From: Methanobacteriota archaeon
GTDB taxonomy: Archaea; Thermoplasmatota; Poseidoniia; Poseidoniales; Poseidoniaceae
NCBI GenBank assembly: GCA_002720095.2
Contig: PBGP02000007.1
Coordinates: 1 to 60,072, forward strand
DNA: 60,072 bases
Direction: 5' to 3'
Each line of letters opens with the position of its first letter. Position 1 is the first letter of the stretch. The translations under genes and the position numbers were made by a program. Under the pieces are notes generated by a model. That model saw only the letters and a program-made list of their open reading frames with translations, searched no databases and had not been told where the DNA came from. Positions 26,592 through 36,163 of the stretch are shown one piece after another.

Positions 26592-29500
26592 ATTATTTCC
26601 AGATAAGATGTGCTTGTTACTTTGTGCAAGCCACGTAATTATTCCAAGTAGGATTCCAGTCGCTCCTAATATGGTTAGTAGGTTTGATGGCCTAATTAGG
26701 ATCTCCACTGAAAGAATAGCTATTATCCAAGCAACCAGCAAGTCTACAGCCCCCCAAACTCTGTATGTTCTCAAATCCAATAAGATTCCAGTACTCCATA
26801 CGGATAGAGATAAACCTACTAATACTAGAACGAGAACAATTAAACCTATCTCCGTTGAGGAATACATCAGTAATATTATTGAAATCAATCCTATAACGTG
26901 GGCATCCCAAGACCAACACGATACCCATCCAGCAAACTCTTGTTTAAGTGTTGAAATATATAGTAAAATACAACAAGAGACTGTTGCACCTGTAACGCCT
27001 AATATTGATACTAAAATCAATAAATCTGCATTTATCCAAGATATAAAAACATAAAATCCAATAAATAAGATCATATTACTTATAGAAATTACAGATGGTT
27101 GTTTCCATTTTAAAGATTTTTGAATCATTAATATTGAGGCAGTAATTGTTGCTAAACCATTTGAAACAGTTGCTATAAATAGCATCCAAATGATTCTGCC
27201 ATTGGGTCCTCTATGGTCATTCATTTTTTTCAATAATCTAGTAGAATCAATTTTGTCCCAAATTAAAACTAAAATAATTAAAATAATTTCTAATGTAAAA
27301 AGTGGCAATCTGTAAATTAAAGCTTCAAACTTAAGAGGATTAATCAAGAAAGGTGGTGGTGTTGCAGCGAAGATAAAGAATCCAATTAGTCCTGAACCTC
27401 CTAAGCATAGAACAATTAATTCTACTGCTGATGGAATCCGTCTTCCCAAATCTTTTTTTCCCCATATTGCAAAGACTCCAAAAATACATAATACCACTAT
27501 TAAGATTAGTAAAGCCATCTGATTTTCTTGTGTGGCACCAGATGAGAATCGACCAAGCAAATATACCATAGAAATACCACACATTGATATGAATACAGGC
27601 ATTTCGATTCCTAAAATGTCTGCCATGTTCAATTCTAAATCTTTAGTTCTCCATCTAGAAGCAGAAATTATCAAAACTGAAAATATCGCAGCAATCAACA
27701 ACATTGAATTAGCTAAATTTCCAGTGTTTGAGAAAAGCGGTGAATAGCTGAAATAACCAGTAATCAAAAATATTATACTAATGAATAATAACATTACGAT
27801 AGGTCTGTAATAAGCATCTTGTAGTAGCAAATCATTTTCACTAATTTTTGAATTAAGTCTCTTCTTTTTTCTTTTTTCCAACAGTTCAATTAATTCAGGA
27901 TCAATTACCTCTATTCGCCCCCTTTCAGAGTAATTACCTGAACCATTTTCTGTATTAGTTTTAGATAAATTATTCAAGTCTTCTAAAGTCTTTCCGCTAT
28001 CAAGATATTTCTTAATTAGTTGTTTTCTTTTTATATCTTCGATTTTAGCTTCTTTTCTCGCAATATCTTTGAGTCCTGAGCGCACTTCCGTTTGCATAAC
28101 TAGAATTATTGATGAAAAGAACAACATTATGAATGAAATTAATAATTGCCAAGAACTATTATTTGCCGCTAAAACAATACAGGAAAGCAGCATGATTCCA
28201 TTAGCAATTGCAGGTTGTAGAATATGTTCAAATTTCCCAGCACGTGGAATATATCTAGTTAAAATTGTAAAAACACAAAATAATTGAACCCAAACAGACA
28301 AATTACTTTCTGGCCATTGAATTGTTATTTCTAGCGTATTTTTTCCAGGAAATAGTGTCGCTAAAATAAGTGAAGCTGCAGTGCTACTCATTAAAAGCAC
28401 CATAATTTTTTCATTATCTTTATTGGAAAACTCAGAAAGAATTAAACCAAAAATTGTGATTAGAACTGTCCAAAATGCATCATATCCAAATCGAAATTGA
28501 AATATTAAACTCACCAATATACAAGCGTACATCAGAAATAGAGGATTATTTTGGTGCTCACTTCGTATCTCAGCAATTAAGTGAATTCCAAATAAGACGA
28601 TCAGTCCGACAAATAATCCCTCAGCGTACATTCCTCCATAGTAAGTTATTGCCATCCATCCAGTTAGAGACAATATCAGGCTCAAATTCCATAATTTTAA
28701 AATTCCCGAGTCTCTCGTAAAAGCTGAAAATTCAGTAATTCCTTCGAGTTTTGAACCGATATTAAGAGAACTATGGCCTAATTTTTTATTTACTGGGTAT
28801 TGCAAAGTCACTGTAACAATGCAAAATACTGTTAGATACCATGGATTCAAGTCAATTGGAATCAGTTCTGATTTAACCAGCCTTTGATCTACAGAGGTAG
28901 CAAAAAAAAGACACCATATCCAAGGACCAAGTAATGCGACGCCTCCTAGGCTTGGTGATTTCCTAAAAACGCTAAGTATTGCCAGCCCTCCGAAAACAAT
29001 AGAGATCCCAATGAGTAATCTTAATCCTTCATCTGAATTTCTATTTGTCGGTATCAAGATTGTTAGTAAAGTAACAATAGCAACACCCCCTGTCCATAAA
29101 ACAGTATCACTTACAGCTGTTTGATTATTTAACAGCGTAAAGGAGATTACTAAAGTAGAACCAAATGAGAATAATGAATAATTAGCTAATCCAGAAATTA
29201 ATCCTTCAGGGAATAATGATTCAATTATGAATAAACTAACAATTAATAATATTCCTGGGAAGTATAGGCTGGCCTGTAATTTTGACGACTTAACTCCCCT
29301 CACAACTAGATATGATCCACCGAAGGAAGCTAATAACATGCTGATTTGTGCTAATGCATATCCAGTTTCATATCTATTAGCAGCAATGGTCATCAAAGCT
29401 CCAATCATACCAATACTTACTGAGACACCCCATAAACCTGGTTTTCCAATACCTAATACTTTAGATGCTTGTGAAAACCAGTTATTCTCTTTGTAAAATT

Positions 29501-30449
29501 TTGTTGCTATAATTGCATTTGTTATGTTGACAGTACTGAATAGTATGAATAATAGCAGAGCATCTTCAAGTTTTATTAAAACTAAATTAAAAATCATCCA
29601 ATTATCCGAAAGTGCATGAATTCCAATCCAAAGATTTGATGCAACAATACCCATAGCAGCTAAGTTTCCAGATTTTCTTTGTATCGCTAATCCATGTAAA
29701 AGTAAGGTTGCCATTAAAAGTAGTGAGGCTAATAATATTCCCGAATCGATTCCGATTTCGCTTGAAGTTGCACTTGCTCCAGAAGCAACCACCATTAAAA
29801 TCAATGTTGCTTGCACGGCTATTGCGTCAGAATTATGCCAATTAGCAATAAATATATTTAGACAGACTAAGATTAGTAAAATTAAACCCAGAATAATATC
29901 TTCATTGATGTTAAAATCGTCTAGCCATCCCCAATGATGTAGGTCAAGTGCAAGCCCATAAAGCAACTTCATTGATATTATTACCCAAGTTACTCCCAAT
30001 ACATTCATGTCATTTTTTGGAATCCACTTCCCTCCAAGCCAAAAACCAAGTATAGAAAGGAAAAGAAGTCCAAACAATGCAATAAGCGGGTTAAGAATTA
30101 TTCCAATAATCAAACCAATTGCGCTGTAAACACTAATCATTGTAATCATTAATGCCCAGTGAATCCTATTTTCTCCTTCCTTTGCAATTTGGGTGACGAT
30201 AGAATCTGTTGGTTTTCTATTACTGTAATCCTCATTTAAATCATTAGATTTTTCTGATTCTGAGAACACAAATGGCTCATTAATTTGTCCTATAGCTTCA
30301 TCAATTATTTCCAATTGAACATTTTGGTTTTCTTTACTATCTTCAATACGGGCATCTTCCAAAAATTTTGAGAGATCCAAATCTCCACTTGAAATGAACA
30401 TTTTTTCTTTGAGAAATTGATCAGAATCTTCTTTCTCAGACTTGCTCAT
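26586..30449 (-). CDS. Very large polytopic membrane protein, unknown function
   Basis: A 1287-residue protein from ATG 30449 (GTG 30467 would add six residues). The first 105 residues are acidic and hydrophilic. The rest is a near-continuous series of hydrophobic segments, perhaps 35-40 membrane spans, broken by one charged cytoplasmic-looking segment at about bases 27800-28080 (rich in Lys, Glu and Arg, with KRKKKRLNSK). I see no catalytic or transport motif. The uniform spacing of short hydrophobic helices suggests internal duplication. It resembles in form, not in detail, the DUF2339-type giant membrane proteins. It lies divergent to pckA with 122 bases between starts. Confidence 0.7.
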   Translation of the reverse strand: MSKSEKEDSDQFLKEKMFISSGDLDLSKFLEDARIEDSKENQNVQLEIIDEAIGQINEPFVFSESEKSNDLNEDYSNRKPTDSIVTQIAKEGENRIHWALMITMISVYSAIGLIIGIILNPLIALFGLLFLSILGFWLGGKWIPKNDMNVLGVTWVIISMKLLYGLALDLHHWGWLDDFNINEDIILGLILLILVCLNIFIANWHNSDAIAVQATLILMVVASGASATSSEIGIDSGILLASLLLMATLLLHGLAIQRKSGNLAAMGIVASNLWIGIHALSDNWMIFNLVLIKLEDALLLFILFSTVNITNAIIATKFYKENNWFSQASKVLGIGKPGLWGVSVSIGMIGALMTIAANRYETGYALAQISMLLASFGGSYLVVRGVKSSKLQASLYFPGILLIVSLFIIESLFPEGLISGLANYSLFSFGSTLVISFTLLNNQTAVSDTVLWTGGVAIVTLLTILIPTNRNSDEGLRLLIGISIVFGGLAILSVFRKSPSLGGVALLGPWIWCLFFATSVDQRLVKSELIPIDLNPWYLTVFCIVTVTLQYPVNKKLGHSSLNIGSKLEGITEFSAFTRDSGILKLWNLSLILSLTGWMAITYYGGMYAEGLFVGLIVLFGIHLIAEIRSEHQNNPLFLMYACILVSLIFQFRFGYDAFWTVLITIFGLILSEFSNKDNEKIMVLLMSSTAASLILATLFPGKNTLEITIQWPESNLSVWVQLFCVFTILTRYIPRAGKFEHILQPAIANGIMLLSCIVLAANNSSWQLLISFIMLFFSSIILVMQTEVRSGLKDIARKEAKIEDIKRKQLIKKYLDSGKTLEDLNNLSKTNTENGSGNYSERGRIEVIDPELIELLEKRKKKRLNSKISENDLLLQDAYYRPIVMLLFISIIFLITGYFSYSPLFSNTGNLANSMLLIAAIFSVLIISASRWRTKDLELNMADILGIEMPVFISMCGISMVYLLGRFSSGATQENQMALLILIVVLCIFGVFAIWGKKDLGRRIPSAVELIVLCLGGSGLIGFFIFAATPPPFLINPLKFEALIYRLPLFTLEIILIILVLIWDKIDSTRLLKKMNDHRGPNGRIIWMLFIATVSNGLATITASILMIQKSLKWKQPSVISISNMILFIGFYVFISWINADLLILVSILGVTGATVSCCILLYISTLKQEFAGWVSCWSWDAHVIGLISIILLMYSSTEIGLIVLVLVLVGLSLSVWSTGILLDLRTYRVWGAVDLLVAWIIAILSVEILIRPSNLLTILGATGILLGIITWLAQSNKHILSGNNS

Positions 30450-30571
30450 ATCTAAAGCAATAAGCACTCCCGCTTGAATATGTCTATTGAACGGGTAATT
30501 TTTTTACTATTTAATTGAATTTTTTTTATGAGGAGGTAAAAAGTTAAGAGATAAGCGGTTGGCCAGATTAT
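30450..30571. promoter_or_regulatory. Divergent promoter region between the giant membrane protein gene and pckA
   Basis: The 122 bases are strongly AT-rich around 30495-30530 (TTTTTTTACTATTTAATTG and similar), with candidate TATA elements for both directions. A purine-rich GAGGAGGT lies near 30530-30538, about 34 bases before the pckA ATG, too far to serve as its ribosome-binding site. I see no tRNA or clear hairpin. Confidence 0.35.
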
Positions 30572-32179
30572 ATGGAGACCTCTTCTGATAGGGCCGAAAA
30601 AAATCCTTCAACTCCAACATTGTTAGAACAAGGTATTAAGACATCTGCGAAAATTTTTTACAATTTAGATTCTACTGAATTAATAGAAATGGCAGTTAAA
30701 GATAATCATGGTTTTTTTACTAAGCATAAAGCATTGGTTACTGAAACAGGGAGTAGGACTGGTAGATCTCCAAATGATAGGTTTATTGTCGAGGAAGAAA
30801 GCAGTAAAGATAAAATTCATTGGGGAAAAGTCAATGTATCTGTAAGTTTGGAAACTTTTTCTAATCTTAGATCTAAATTGTTAAAACATATTTCAATGAG
30901 CGAAAATCTGTTTATTCAGAATTTATATTGCGGCGCTGATAAAGGAGAGTGGTTACCAATTAGAGTTATTAGTGAAAGTGCTTGGCATTCAGCTTTCGCT
31001 AGAAATATGTTCATTCGTCCGAACGAGGAAGATCTTTCTCACCATATTCCAAAATTTACGGTTTTTCACTCACCTTCTTTTTTTGCAGAACCTGAAGTTG
31101 ATAACGTAAACAGTGAAGCATTTGTAATAATCAATTTTGAAGAAGGGCAAGTGATAATCGGTGGAACAAGTTATGCTGGTGAAATTAAGAAATCAATTTT
31201 TTCGGTCATGAATTATTTACTGCCCTTGAGAGGAATTTTACCAATGCACTGCAGTGCAAACACGAATGGTAATAATACTGCTGTATTTTTTGGATTATCT
31301 GGAACAGGAAAAACAACACTCTCCGCAGATCCTCTTCGTGAACTAATCGGGGATGATGAGCATGGATGGGGGCCAAATGGTGTTTTTAATTTTGAAGGCG
31401 GGTGTTATGCTAAATTAATAAACCTCAAGGAAGAAGACGAACCAGAAATTTTCGGTACCACTAGGAAATTTGGTTCAATATTGGAAAATATTGTCGTAGA
31501 TGATGATGGCACTCCCAATTTTTTTGACACAAGTAAAACACAAAATACCAGAGGTTCATATCCAATAGAGTTTATCGAAAATAGATCAGAAACTTCTCAA
31601 GGAGGACATCCACAAAACGTGATATTCCTCACATGTGATGCATTTGGGGTCTTACCACCAATTTCTGAACTCACACCTTCACAAGCCGCATATCATTTTA
31701 TCAGTGGGTATACAGCTAAGGTTGCAGGAACTGAAATAGGTGTTGTTGAACCAACACCTGAATTTAGTGCATGTTTTGGAGAACCATTTATGCCCATGCA
31801 TCCTGGGATTTATGCAGATTTACTATCCCAAAAAATAAACGAACATAATGCAAAATGTTGGTTAATAAATACAGGTTGGTCAGCAGGACCATATGGTATT
31901 GGCAGTCGAATAAAAATCAAACATACGAGGGCCATGTTAAATGCTGCAATGGATGGTAAGTTAGAAAATGTCGAATATGTTGAAGACCCGAGATTCGGAT
32001 TTAAAGTACCATTAGAATGTCCTGGAGTTCCCAGTGAGTTACTTCAGCCTAGAGACACTTGGCATGATAAAAATGAGTATGATGATACAGCTAACAAATT
32101 AGTGTCCATGTTTAAGGACAATTTTACAAGGTATGGTAGTGGAGTTTCTGATGAGGTAAATTCTGCTGGGCCGATTTAG
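30572..32179 (+). CDS. pckA: Phosphoenolpyruvate carboxykinase (ATP)
   Basis: A 535-residue PEP carboxykinase of the ATP-dependent type. It converts oxaloacetate and ATP to PEP, CO2 and ADP, the entry to gluconeogenesis. Visible motifs are RTGRSPNDRF near the substrate site, the kinase-1a P-loop GLSGTGKTTLS, the metal/kinase-2 region LIGDDEHGW, and the C-terminal RIKIKHTRAM. Length fits the family (about 530-540). Most archaea that have PEPCK use the GTP enzyme, so an ATP type suggests bacterial ancestry. The photolyase gene follows after about 150 bases, probably on its own promoter. Confidence 0.95.
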   Translation: METSSDRAEKNPSTPTLLEQGIKTSAKIFYNLDSTELIEMAVKDNHGFFTKHKALVTETGSRTGRSPNDRFIVEEESSKDKIHWGKVNVSVSLETFSNLRSKLLKHISMSENLFIQNLYCGADKGEWLPIRVISESAWHSAFARNMFIRPNEEDLSHHIPKFTVFHSPSFFAEPEVDNVNSEAFVIINFEEGQVIIGGTSYAGEIKKSIFSVMNYLLPLRGILPMHCSANTNGNNTAVFFGLSGTGKTTLSADPLRELIGDDEHGWGPNGVFNFEGGCYAKLINLKEEDEPEIFGTTRKFGSILENIVVDDDGTPNFFDTSKTQNTRGSYPIEFIENRSETSQGGHPQNVIFLTCDAFGVLPPISELTPSQAAYHFISGYTAKVAGTEIGVVEPTPEFSACFGEPFMPMHPGIYADLLSQKINEHNAKCWLINTGWSAGPYGIGSRIKIKHTRAMLNAAMDGKLENVEYVEDPRFGFKVPLECPGVPSELLQPRDTWHDKNEYDDTANKLVSMFKDNFTRYGSGVSDEVNSAGPI

Positions 32180-32330
32180 CATTCCAGATTTAATTCTTGT
32201 ATTACAATAAACTATGGAACAATGCAGTGATTTATATCCTAAGCTAGAGGTTGTGCTTCATGCTTAAAGCAGATTATTGCCGTCCTAGCACTATTTTCAA
32301 TTGTTCAAAAAAAGTAGTTGGTGAGGTTCA

Positions 32331-33884
32331 ATGAAAATTGCAATTGTTTGGTTGAGGAATAATCTTAGAATACACGACAATCCAATTTTTAATATAATTG
32401 AAGAAATTGGTGATTTTGATCATGTTATTCCGATTTGTATAGTTAACAAAGAAAAGTTAGAAAAAACATACACTCACAATAGAATACGATTTTTATATCA
32501 GTCAATTTTAGATTTAAAAACAACATTTAAATCAAAATATAATGTAAATTTATTAAGTTTTTCAGGAAGTGTGATAGAAATATTTTCACTATTGATTTCA
32601 AGTCTCAAATCAGATTCTATTGAGATATATTGCGATTACTGTACTCGGCCAGAAACCATAAGCGAAAATTTAGAAATTAAAGATCTAATTCATGACATGA
32701 ATGATGTAAACTTTACGATTGTAGATGCAGTAAATACGATTTTAAATATCGAAGAAGTAATATCTAGTGATTATTATTCTAACCCCAAATCGATGAAAGA
32801 TATGCAACATATATTTGAAAAAACTTTTGGAAAATACCTAGATTTTTTCAATGTACCCAAACCTTTGACGCCAGTAATAAATATTCCCCAAATCAATATG
32901 TCGGTAAAAAACTTGCTAGATGAAAAGCTATTTGAATTCTTAATGTCAGATATAATACTAAAAGGTGAAATTAAAAAATTTTCAACAACTGTGGATTACT
33001 TTCCAGGAGGAGAGACCGAGGCACTATCGAGATTGAGGCAAAAAATAACTGAAAACCCTGATTATGTCAATAATTTTAGCAAACCCTCCACATATTCAAC
33101 TAACGAGAATCAAAATCCGCTTGAACCATCAACTACTGGACTTTCACCTTATCTATCCAACGGCTGCTTATCCCCAAGATTACTTTGGCAGGAATGTGTC
33201 AACGCTAACAAAAAGGGTGAGCATACTAAACCCCCAGTTTCATTAATAGGACAGTTAATGTTCAGAGAGATGTTTTATCTTCTATCAAGAAGCGTTGATA
33301 ATTGGGATTCAGATATTGGAAATTCTAATTGTAAGTACATCGAATGGGATGAATACAATGAAGAAAAAATAACTTTATGGGAAGAAGGTAAAACAGGCTT
33401 CCCACTCATTGATGCGATGATGAGACAACTAGAGGTTACAGGTTGGATGCACCATCTAGGCAGACATGCCGTTTCTTGCTTTTTAACTAGGGGACAACTA
33501 TGGCAAAATTGGAAATATGGTCGAGAGGTATTCGATAGGAAATTAATAGATAGTGATTGGGCTGTAAACAATGGTAACTGGCTTTGGCTTGCGGGGGTAG
33601 CTCCATTCTCGATGCCATATTATCGAATTTACAATCCATGCCCAAGTGCAGGCACGAGTCTTAATGTTGAAACAAAAGAAGCTAAATTCATCAGGCATTG
33701 GGTCCCTGAATTACGGAATTTCCCTTCAAAATATATATTCGAACCCCATTTAGCGCCAGAACAGATTCAAAATGATAGTGGATGTATCATTGGAAAAGAT
33801 TATCCATTCCCAATGGTGGACAGAAAAATCTCTAGAAAAGAGAATTTAGCTAAGTTTAAAGAAAGCCTTAATCGGCAGAAATAG
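32331..33884 (+). CDS. phr: Deoxyribodipyrimidine photolyase/cryptochrome family
   Basis: A 517-residue flavoprotein. The N-terminal antenna domain begins VWLRNNLRIHDNP, typical of the family. The C-terminal FAD-binding domain has LMFREMFY, GKTGFPLIDAMMRQL, GWMHHLGRH, the GNWLWLAG-VAP stretch and YYRIYNP. These residues bind FAD and contact the lesion. It probably repairs UV-induced cyclobutane dimers using blue light, as expected for a sunlit-ocean plankton. A few photolyases are cryptochromes or (6-4) enzymes, which I cannot separate by eye. ATG 32331 follows a GGTGAGG stretch. Confidence 0.92.
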   Translation: MKIAIVWLRNNLRIHDNPIFNIIEEIGDFDHVIPICIVNKEKLEKTYTHNRIRFLYQSILDLKTTFKSKYNVNLLSFSGSVIEIFSLLISSLKSDSIEIYCDYCTRPETISENLEIKDLIHDMNDVNFTIVDAVNTILNIEEVISSDYYSNPKSMKDMQHIFEKTFGKYLDFFNVPKPLTPVINIPQINMSVKNLLDEKLFEFLMSDIILKGEIKKFSTTVDYFPGGETEALSRLRQKITENPDYVNNFSKPSTYSTNENQNPLEPSTTGLSPYLSNGCLSPRLLWQECVNANKKGEHTKPPVSLIGQLMFREMFYLLSRSVDNWDSDIGNSNCKYIEWDEYNEEKITLWEEGKTGFPLIDAMMRQLEVTGWMHHLGRHAVSCFLTRGQLWQNWKYGREVFDRKLIDSDWAVNNGNWLWLAGVAPFSMPYYRIYNPCPSAGTSLNVETKEAKFIRHWVPELRNFPSKYIFEPHLAPEQIQNDSGCIIGKDYPFPMVDRKISRKENLAKFKESLNRQK

Positions 33885-33932
33885 GTTATTAAGGTAAGAT
33901 TCTAAAATTTATAGACACTGAAAGAATTTTAT

Positions 33933-33962
33933 GTTTGTCATGAATTTAATTTTTAGACAAAC
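33933..33962. promoter_or_regulatory. Inverted repeat upstream of the NTF2-like gene
   Basis: GTTTGTC (33933-33939) and GACAAAC (33956-33962) are perfect 7-base complements separated by an AT-rich 16-base loop, ending 30 bases before the ATG at 33993. It may be an operator over the promoter or an RNA hairpin ending the photolyase transcript. No T-tract follows directly, so an operator is slightly favoured. Confidence 0.3.
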
Positions 33963-33992
33963 TCATAAAGTATTGATATAACCACTGATGCA

Positions 33993-34451
33993 ATGGTTAC
34001 AATAGCAGACGTCAATGAAGCTCAAAAATTATGGGGAGAAGGTATTGTTGCGATCTCAACAGCATATAGTTCGGGTAAAAATCACGTCGAAATAGCTCGT
34101 GAGCATATAGAATCATTATATGGTTATGATAAAGGGCCAGTCTTATTCAAACCTACATTTGCATCAAAAAAACAATTTCGATCTACCTTTGAAGGAGCTT
34201 TATCATATTTTGTGGCATCAAATGGAAAATATCCTGAGGATACAGGTTTTGCGATTAAAAATTGGAAACAAGTTCGTTTCGAGAACGTAGATATAGTAAT
34301 TAATGGAAAAACCGCTATGGCAATGGGTAATTATTATTTCATAAAACCAGATGGAGAGGAAGTGAAGGCAGAATTTTCTTTTGGATATATATCTGATGAT
34401 TCCGATAAATTAAGAATTCATCTACATCACTCTTCGATACCTATTATTTAG
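33993..34451 (+). CDS. NTF2-like (SnoaL/CaMKII-association-domain-like) protein
   Basis: A 152-residue single-domain protein. The pattern AQKLWGEGIV, GPVLFKPT, ALSYFV, FENVDIVINGKTAMAMGNY and HLHHSSIP matches a group of small NTF2-fold proteins common in marine Alphaproteobacteria. These are often mislabelled as phosphoribosyl-AMP cyclohydrolase, whose metal-binding motifs are absent here. The fold is a cone-shaped alpha+beta barrel with a ligand pocket; function unknown. Presence next to photolyase and SelO, both also bacterial-type, suggests an acquired segment, but base composition does not stand out. Confidence 0.65.
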   Translation: MVTIADVNEAQKLWGEGIVAISTAYSSGKNHVEIAREHIESLYGYDKGPVLFKPTFASKKQFRSTFEGALSYFVASNGKYPEDTGFAIKNWKQVRFENVDIVINGKTAMAMGNYYFIKPDGEEVKAEFSFGYISDDSDKLRIHLHHSSIPII

Positions 34452-34586
34452 AGTAATTATATTTCCTGGACCAATGAATTGTTTATACTTGTTTACTCAG
34501 AATTGTACAGATTTAATTGTCTGAAATAACGAAATATCTTCTCACGAGATAATTAGGTTCAATAATGTCGAATATCACAGCGTTTT

Positions 34587-36116
34587 GTGGGAAAGAAATC
34601 CTTGAGGTCTTTAAACTGGGTTAGTCGTTTTCTCGACCAAACACCAGGAGATCCTATAATCGGAGGTTTATCTAGACAAGTTCCTGGAGCTTGTTGGTCT
34701 AGGGTCCTCCCAACACCAGTTCCAGACCCAATTGTTAGACTATGGTCTACAGAAATAGCTGGGGAAGTAGGATTAGATGTTAGAGATCATAATTTACTCG
34801 GAGGAAAGGAAATCACTTACGGCATGGATCCTTATGCTCAAAGATATGGTGGCCATCAATTTGGAAACTGGGCAGGTCAACTTGGAGACGGCAGAGCTAT
34901 TACTTTAGGAGAGGTAGATACGGGAAAAAAGGTTTTAGAGTTGCAACTTAAAGGTTCGGGAGTTACACCATATTCCCGATTTGCTGATGGTAAAGCTGTA
35001 CTCCGTTCTTCAATACGTGAATTTTTATGCAGCGAAGGAATGCATCATCTTGGAATACCTACAACCAGGGCTTTATCATTAGTTACCACTGGTGAGGAAG
35101 TGGTTCGGGACATAATGTATGATGGACGACCAGAACCTGAACCAGGCGCAGTGGTATGTAGAGTTGCAGAAAGCTTCATTCGTTTTGGGAGTTTTCAAAT
35201 TCACTCTATGACTGGAGATTTTGCAACTTTAGAGAAGTTAGTTAATTATACGATTAAACAATATTTTCCAGAATTTAGTATTGATAACGATGATGAAATA
35301 ATTAACTGGTTGAAGAAAGTTGCTGAAGACACAGCGCTTATGATTGCTCATTGGATGAGAGTGGGGTTTGTTCATGGTGTAATGAATACTGATAATATGT
35401 CTATACTCGGACTTACTATAGATTATGGCCCATATGGCTGGTTGGAAAATTTTGACTTCAATTGGACCCCTAATACCACAGATGCAGTGTCAAAAAGATA
35501 CAGATATGGTAACCAGCCACAAATCGGAGCATGGAATCTAGCACGTTTATTAGAATCTATCAGCCCTCTAATGGAAGAACCCCAAAAATTACATCAGGTT
35601 TTAGAGTTTTATCGTAATGTATATGAGGATTATAATAATACTATGTGGGCTGATAAACTTGGGTTATATGGTTTCTTGCCAGGAGATGAAAATTTGATAC
35701 TGGAACTAACCTCAAATTTAGAAAGCTCAGAAATTGATATGACTATATTTTTTAGGTTATTATCATCAATTACCGAGCCGAATGTAATTGAATTAAAATA
35801 TGCTTTCTACAATAAAAACAATATTTCAATCGATATTTGGAATTTATGGCTCCAAAAATGGTGGGATAGAGTAAAAGGTAATCCAGACAGAGATAAAATG
35901 AAGTTAGCTAATCCAAAGTATGTATTAAGAAATTGGATGGCTCAGTTAGCTATTGATGCTGCAGAAAAAGATGATTTTTCTGTAGCAAATGAAATTCATG
36001 AAGTATTAAAGAGGCCTTATGATGAATGGCCAGAGTACGAAGAAAAATGGTTTAAAAAACGACCAGAATGGGCTAAGAATCGGGTAGGATGTTCAATGCT
36101 TTCATGTTCTAGCTAA
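34587..36116 (+). CDS. selO: SelO/YdiU protein adenylyltransferase
   Basis: A 509-residue pseudokinase-fold protein. It carries AQRYGGHQFGNWAGQLGDGRA, split here as YGGHQFGNWAGQ and LGDGRA, the KGSGVTPYSR-ADG stretch, LRSSIREFL, and the conserved metal-binding NTDN at MNTDNMS. SelO transfers AMP to Ser, Thr or Tyr of proteins and is linked to oxidative stress. The C-terminus ends CSMLSCSS, with Cys where some eukaryotic forms have selenocysteine. The start is GTG 34587, since no ATG lies in frame nearby upstream. SelO is widespread in bacteria and mitochondria but rare in archaea. Confidence 0.93.
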   Translation: MGKKSLRSLNWVSRFLDQTPGDPIIGGLSRQVPGACWSRVLPTPVPDPIVRLWSTEIAGEVGLDVRDHNLLGGKEITYGMDPYAQRYGGHQFGNWAGQLGDGRAITLGEVDTGKKVLELQLKGSGVTPYSRFADGKAVLRSSIREFLCSEGMHHLGIPTTRALSLVTTGEEVVRDIMYDGRPEPEPGAVVCRVAESFIRFGSFQIHSMTGDFATLEKLVNYTIKQYFPEFSIDNDDEIINWLKKVAEDTALMIAHWMRVGFVHGVMNTDNMSILGLTIDYGPYGWLENFDFNWTPNTTDAVSKRYRYGNQPQIGAWNLARLLESISPLMEEPQKLHQVLEFYRNVYEDYNNTMWADKLGLYGFLPGDENLILELTSNLESSEIDMTIFFRLLSSITEPNVIELKYAFYNKNNISIDIWNLWLQKWWDRVKGNPDRDKMKLANPKYVLRNWMAQLAIDAAEKDDFSVANEIHEVLKRPYDEWPEYEEKWFKKRPEWAKNRVGCSMLSCSS

Positions 36117-36163
36117 ATTAAATATCATGTTAGATAACTAAATAATCCTTATAATATTAAAAT

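Noticed and set aside
26608-27054. A 148-codon plus-strand frame over the giant membrane protein
   Set aside because: Antisense to repeated membrane spans, which often leave open frames; no motif or start signal.
30450-30571. GAGGAGGT near 30530 as the ribosome-binding site of pckA
   Set aside because: It is about 34 bases from the ATG, with no in-frame start closer to it.
32180-32330. Possible small RNA or riboswitch between pckA and the photolyase gene
   Set aside because: Only a 5-base stem (TGCTT with AAGCA) could be found, with no conserved core; it is ordinary AT-rich spacer with likely promoter.
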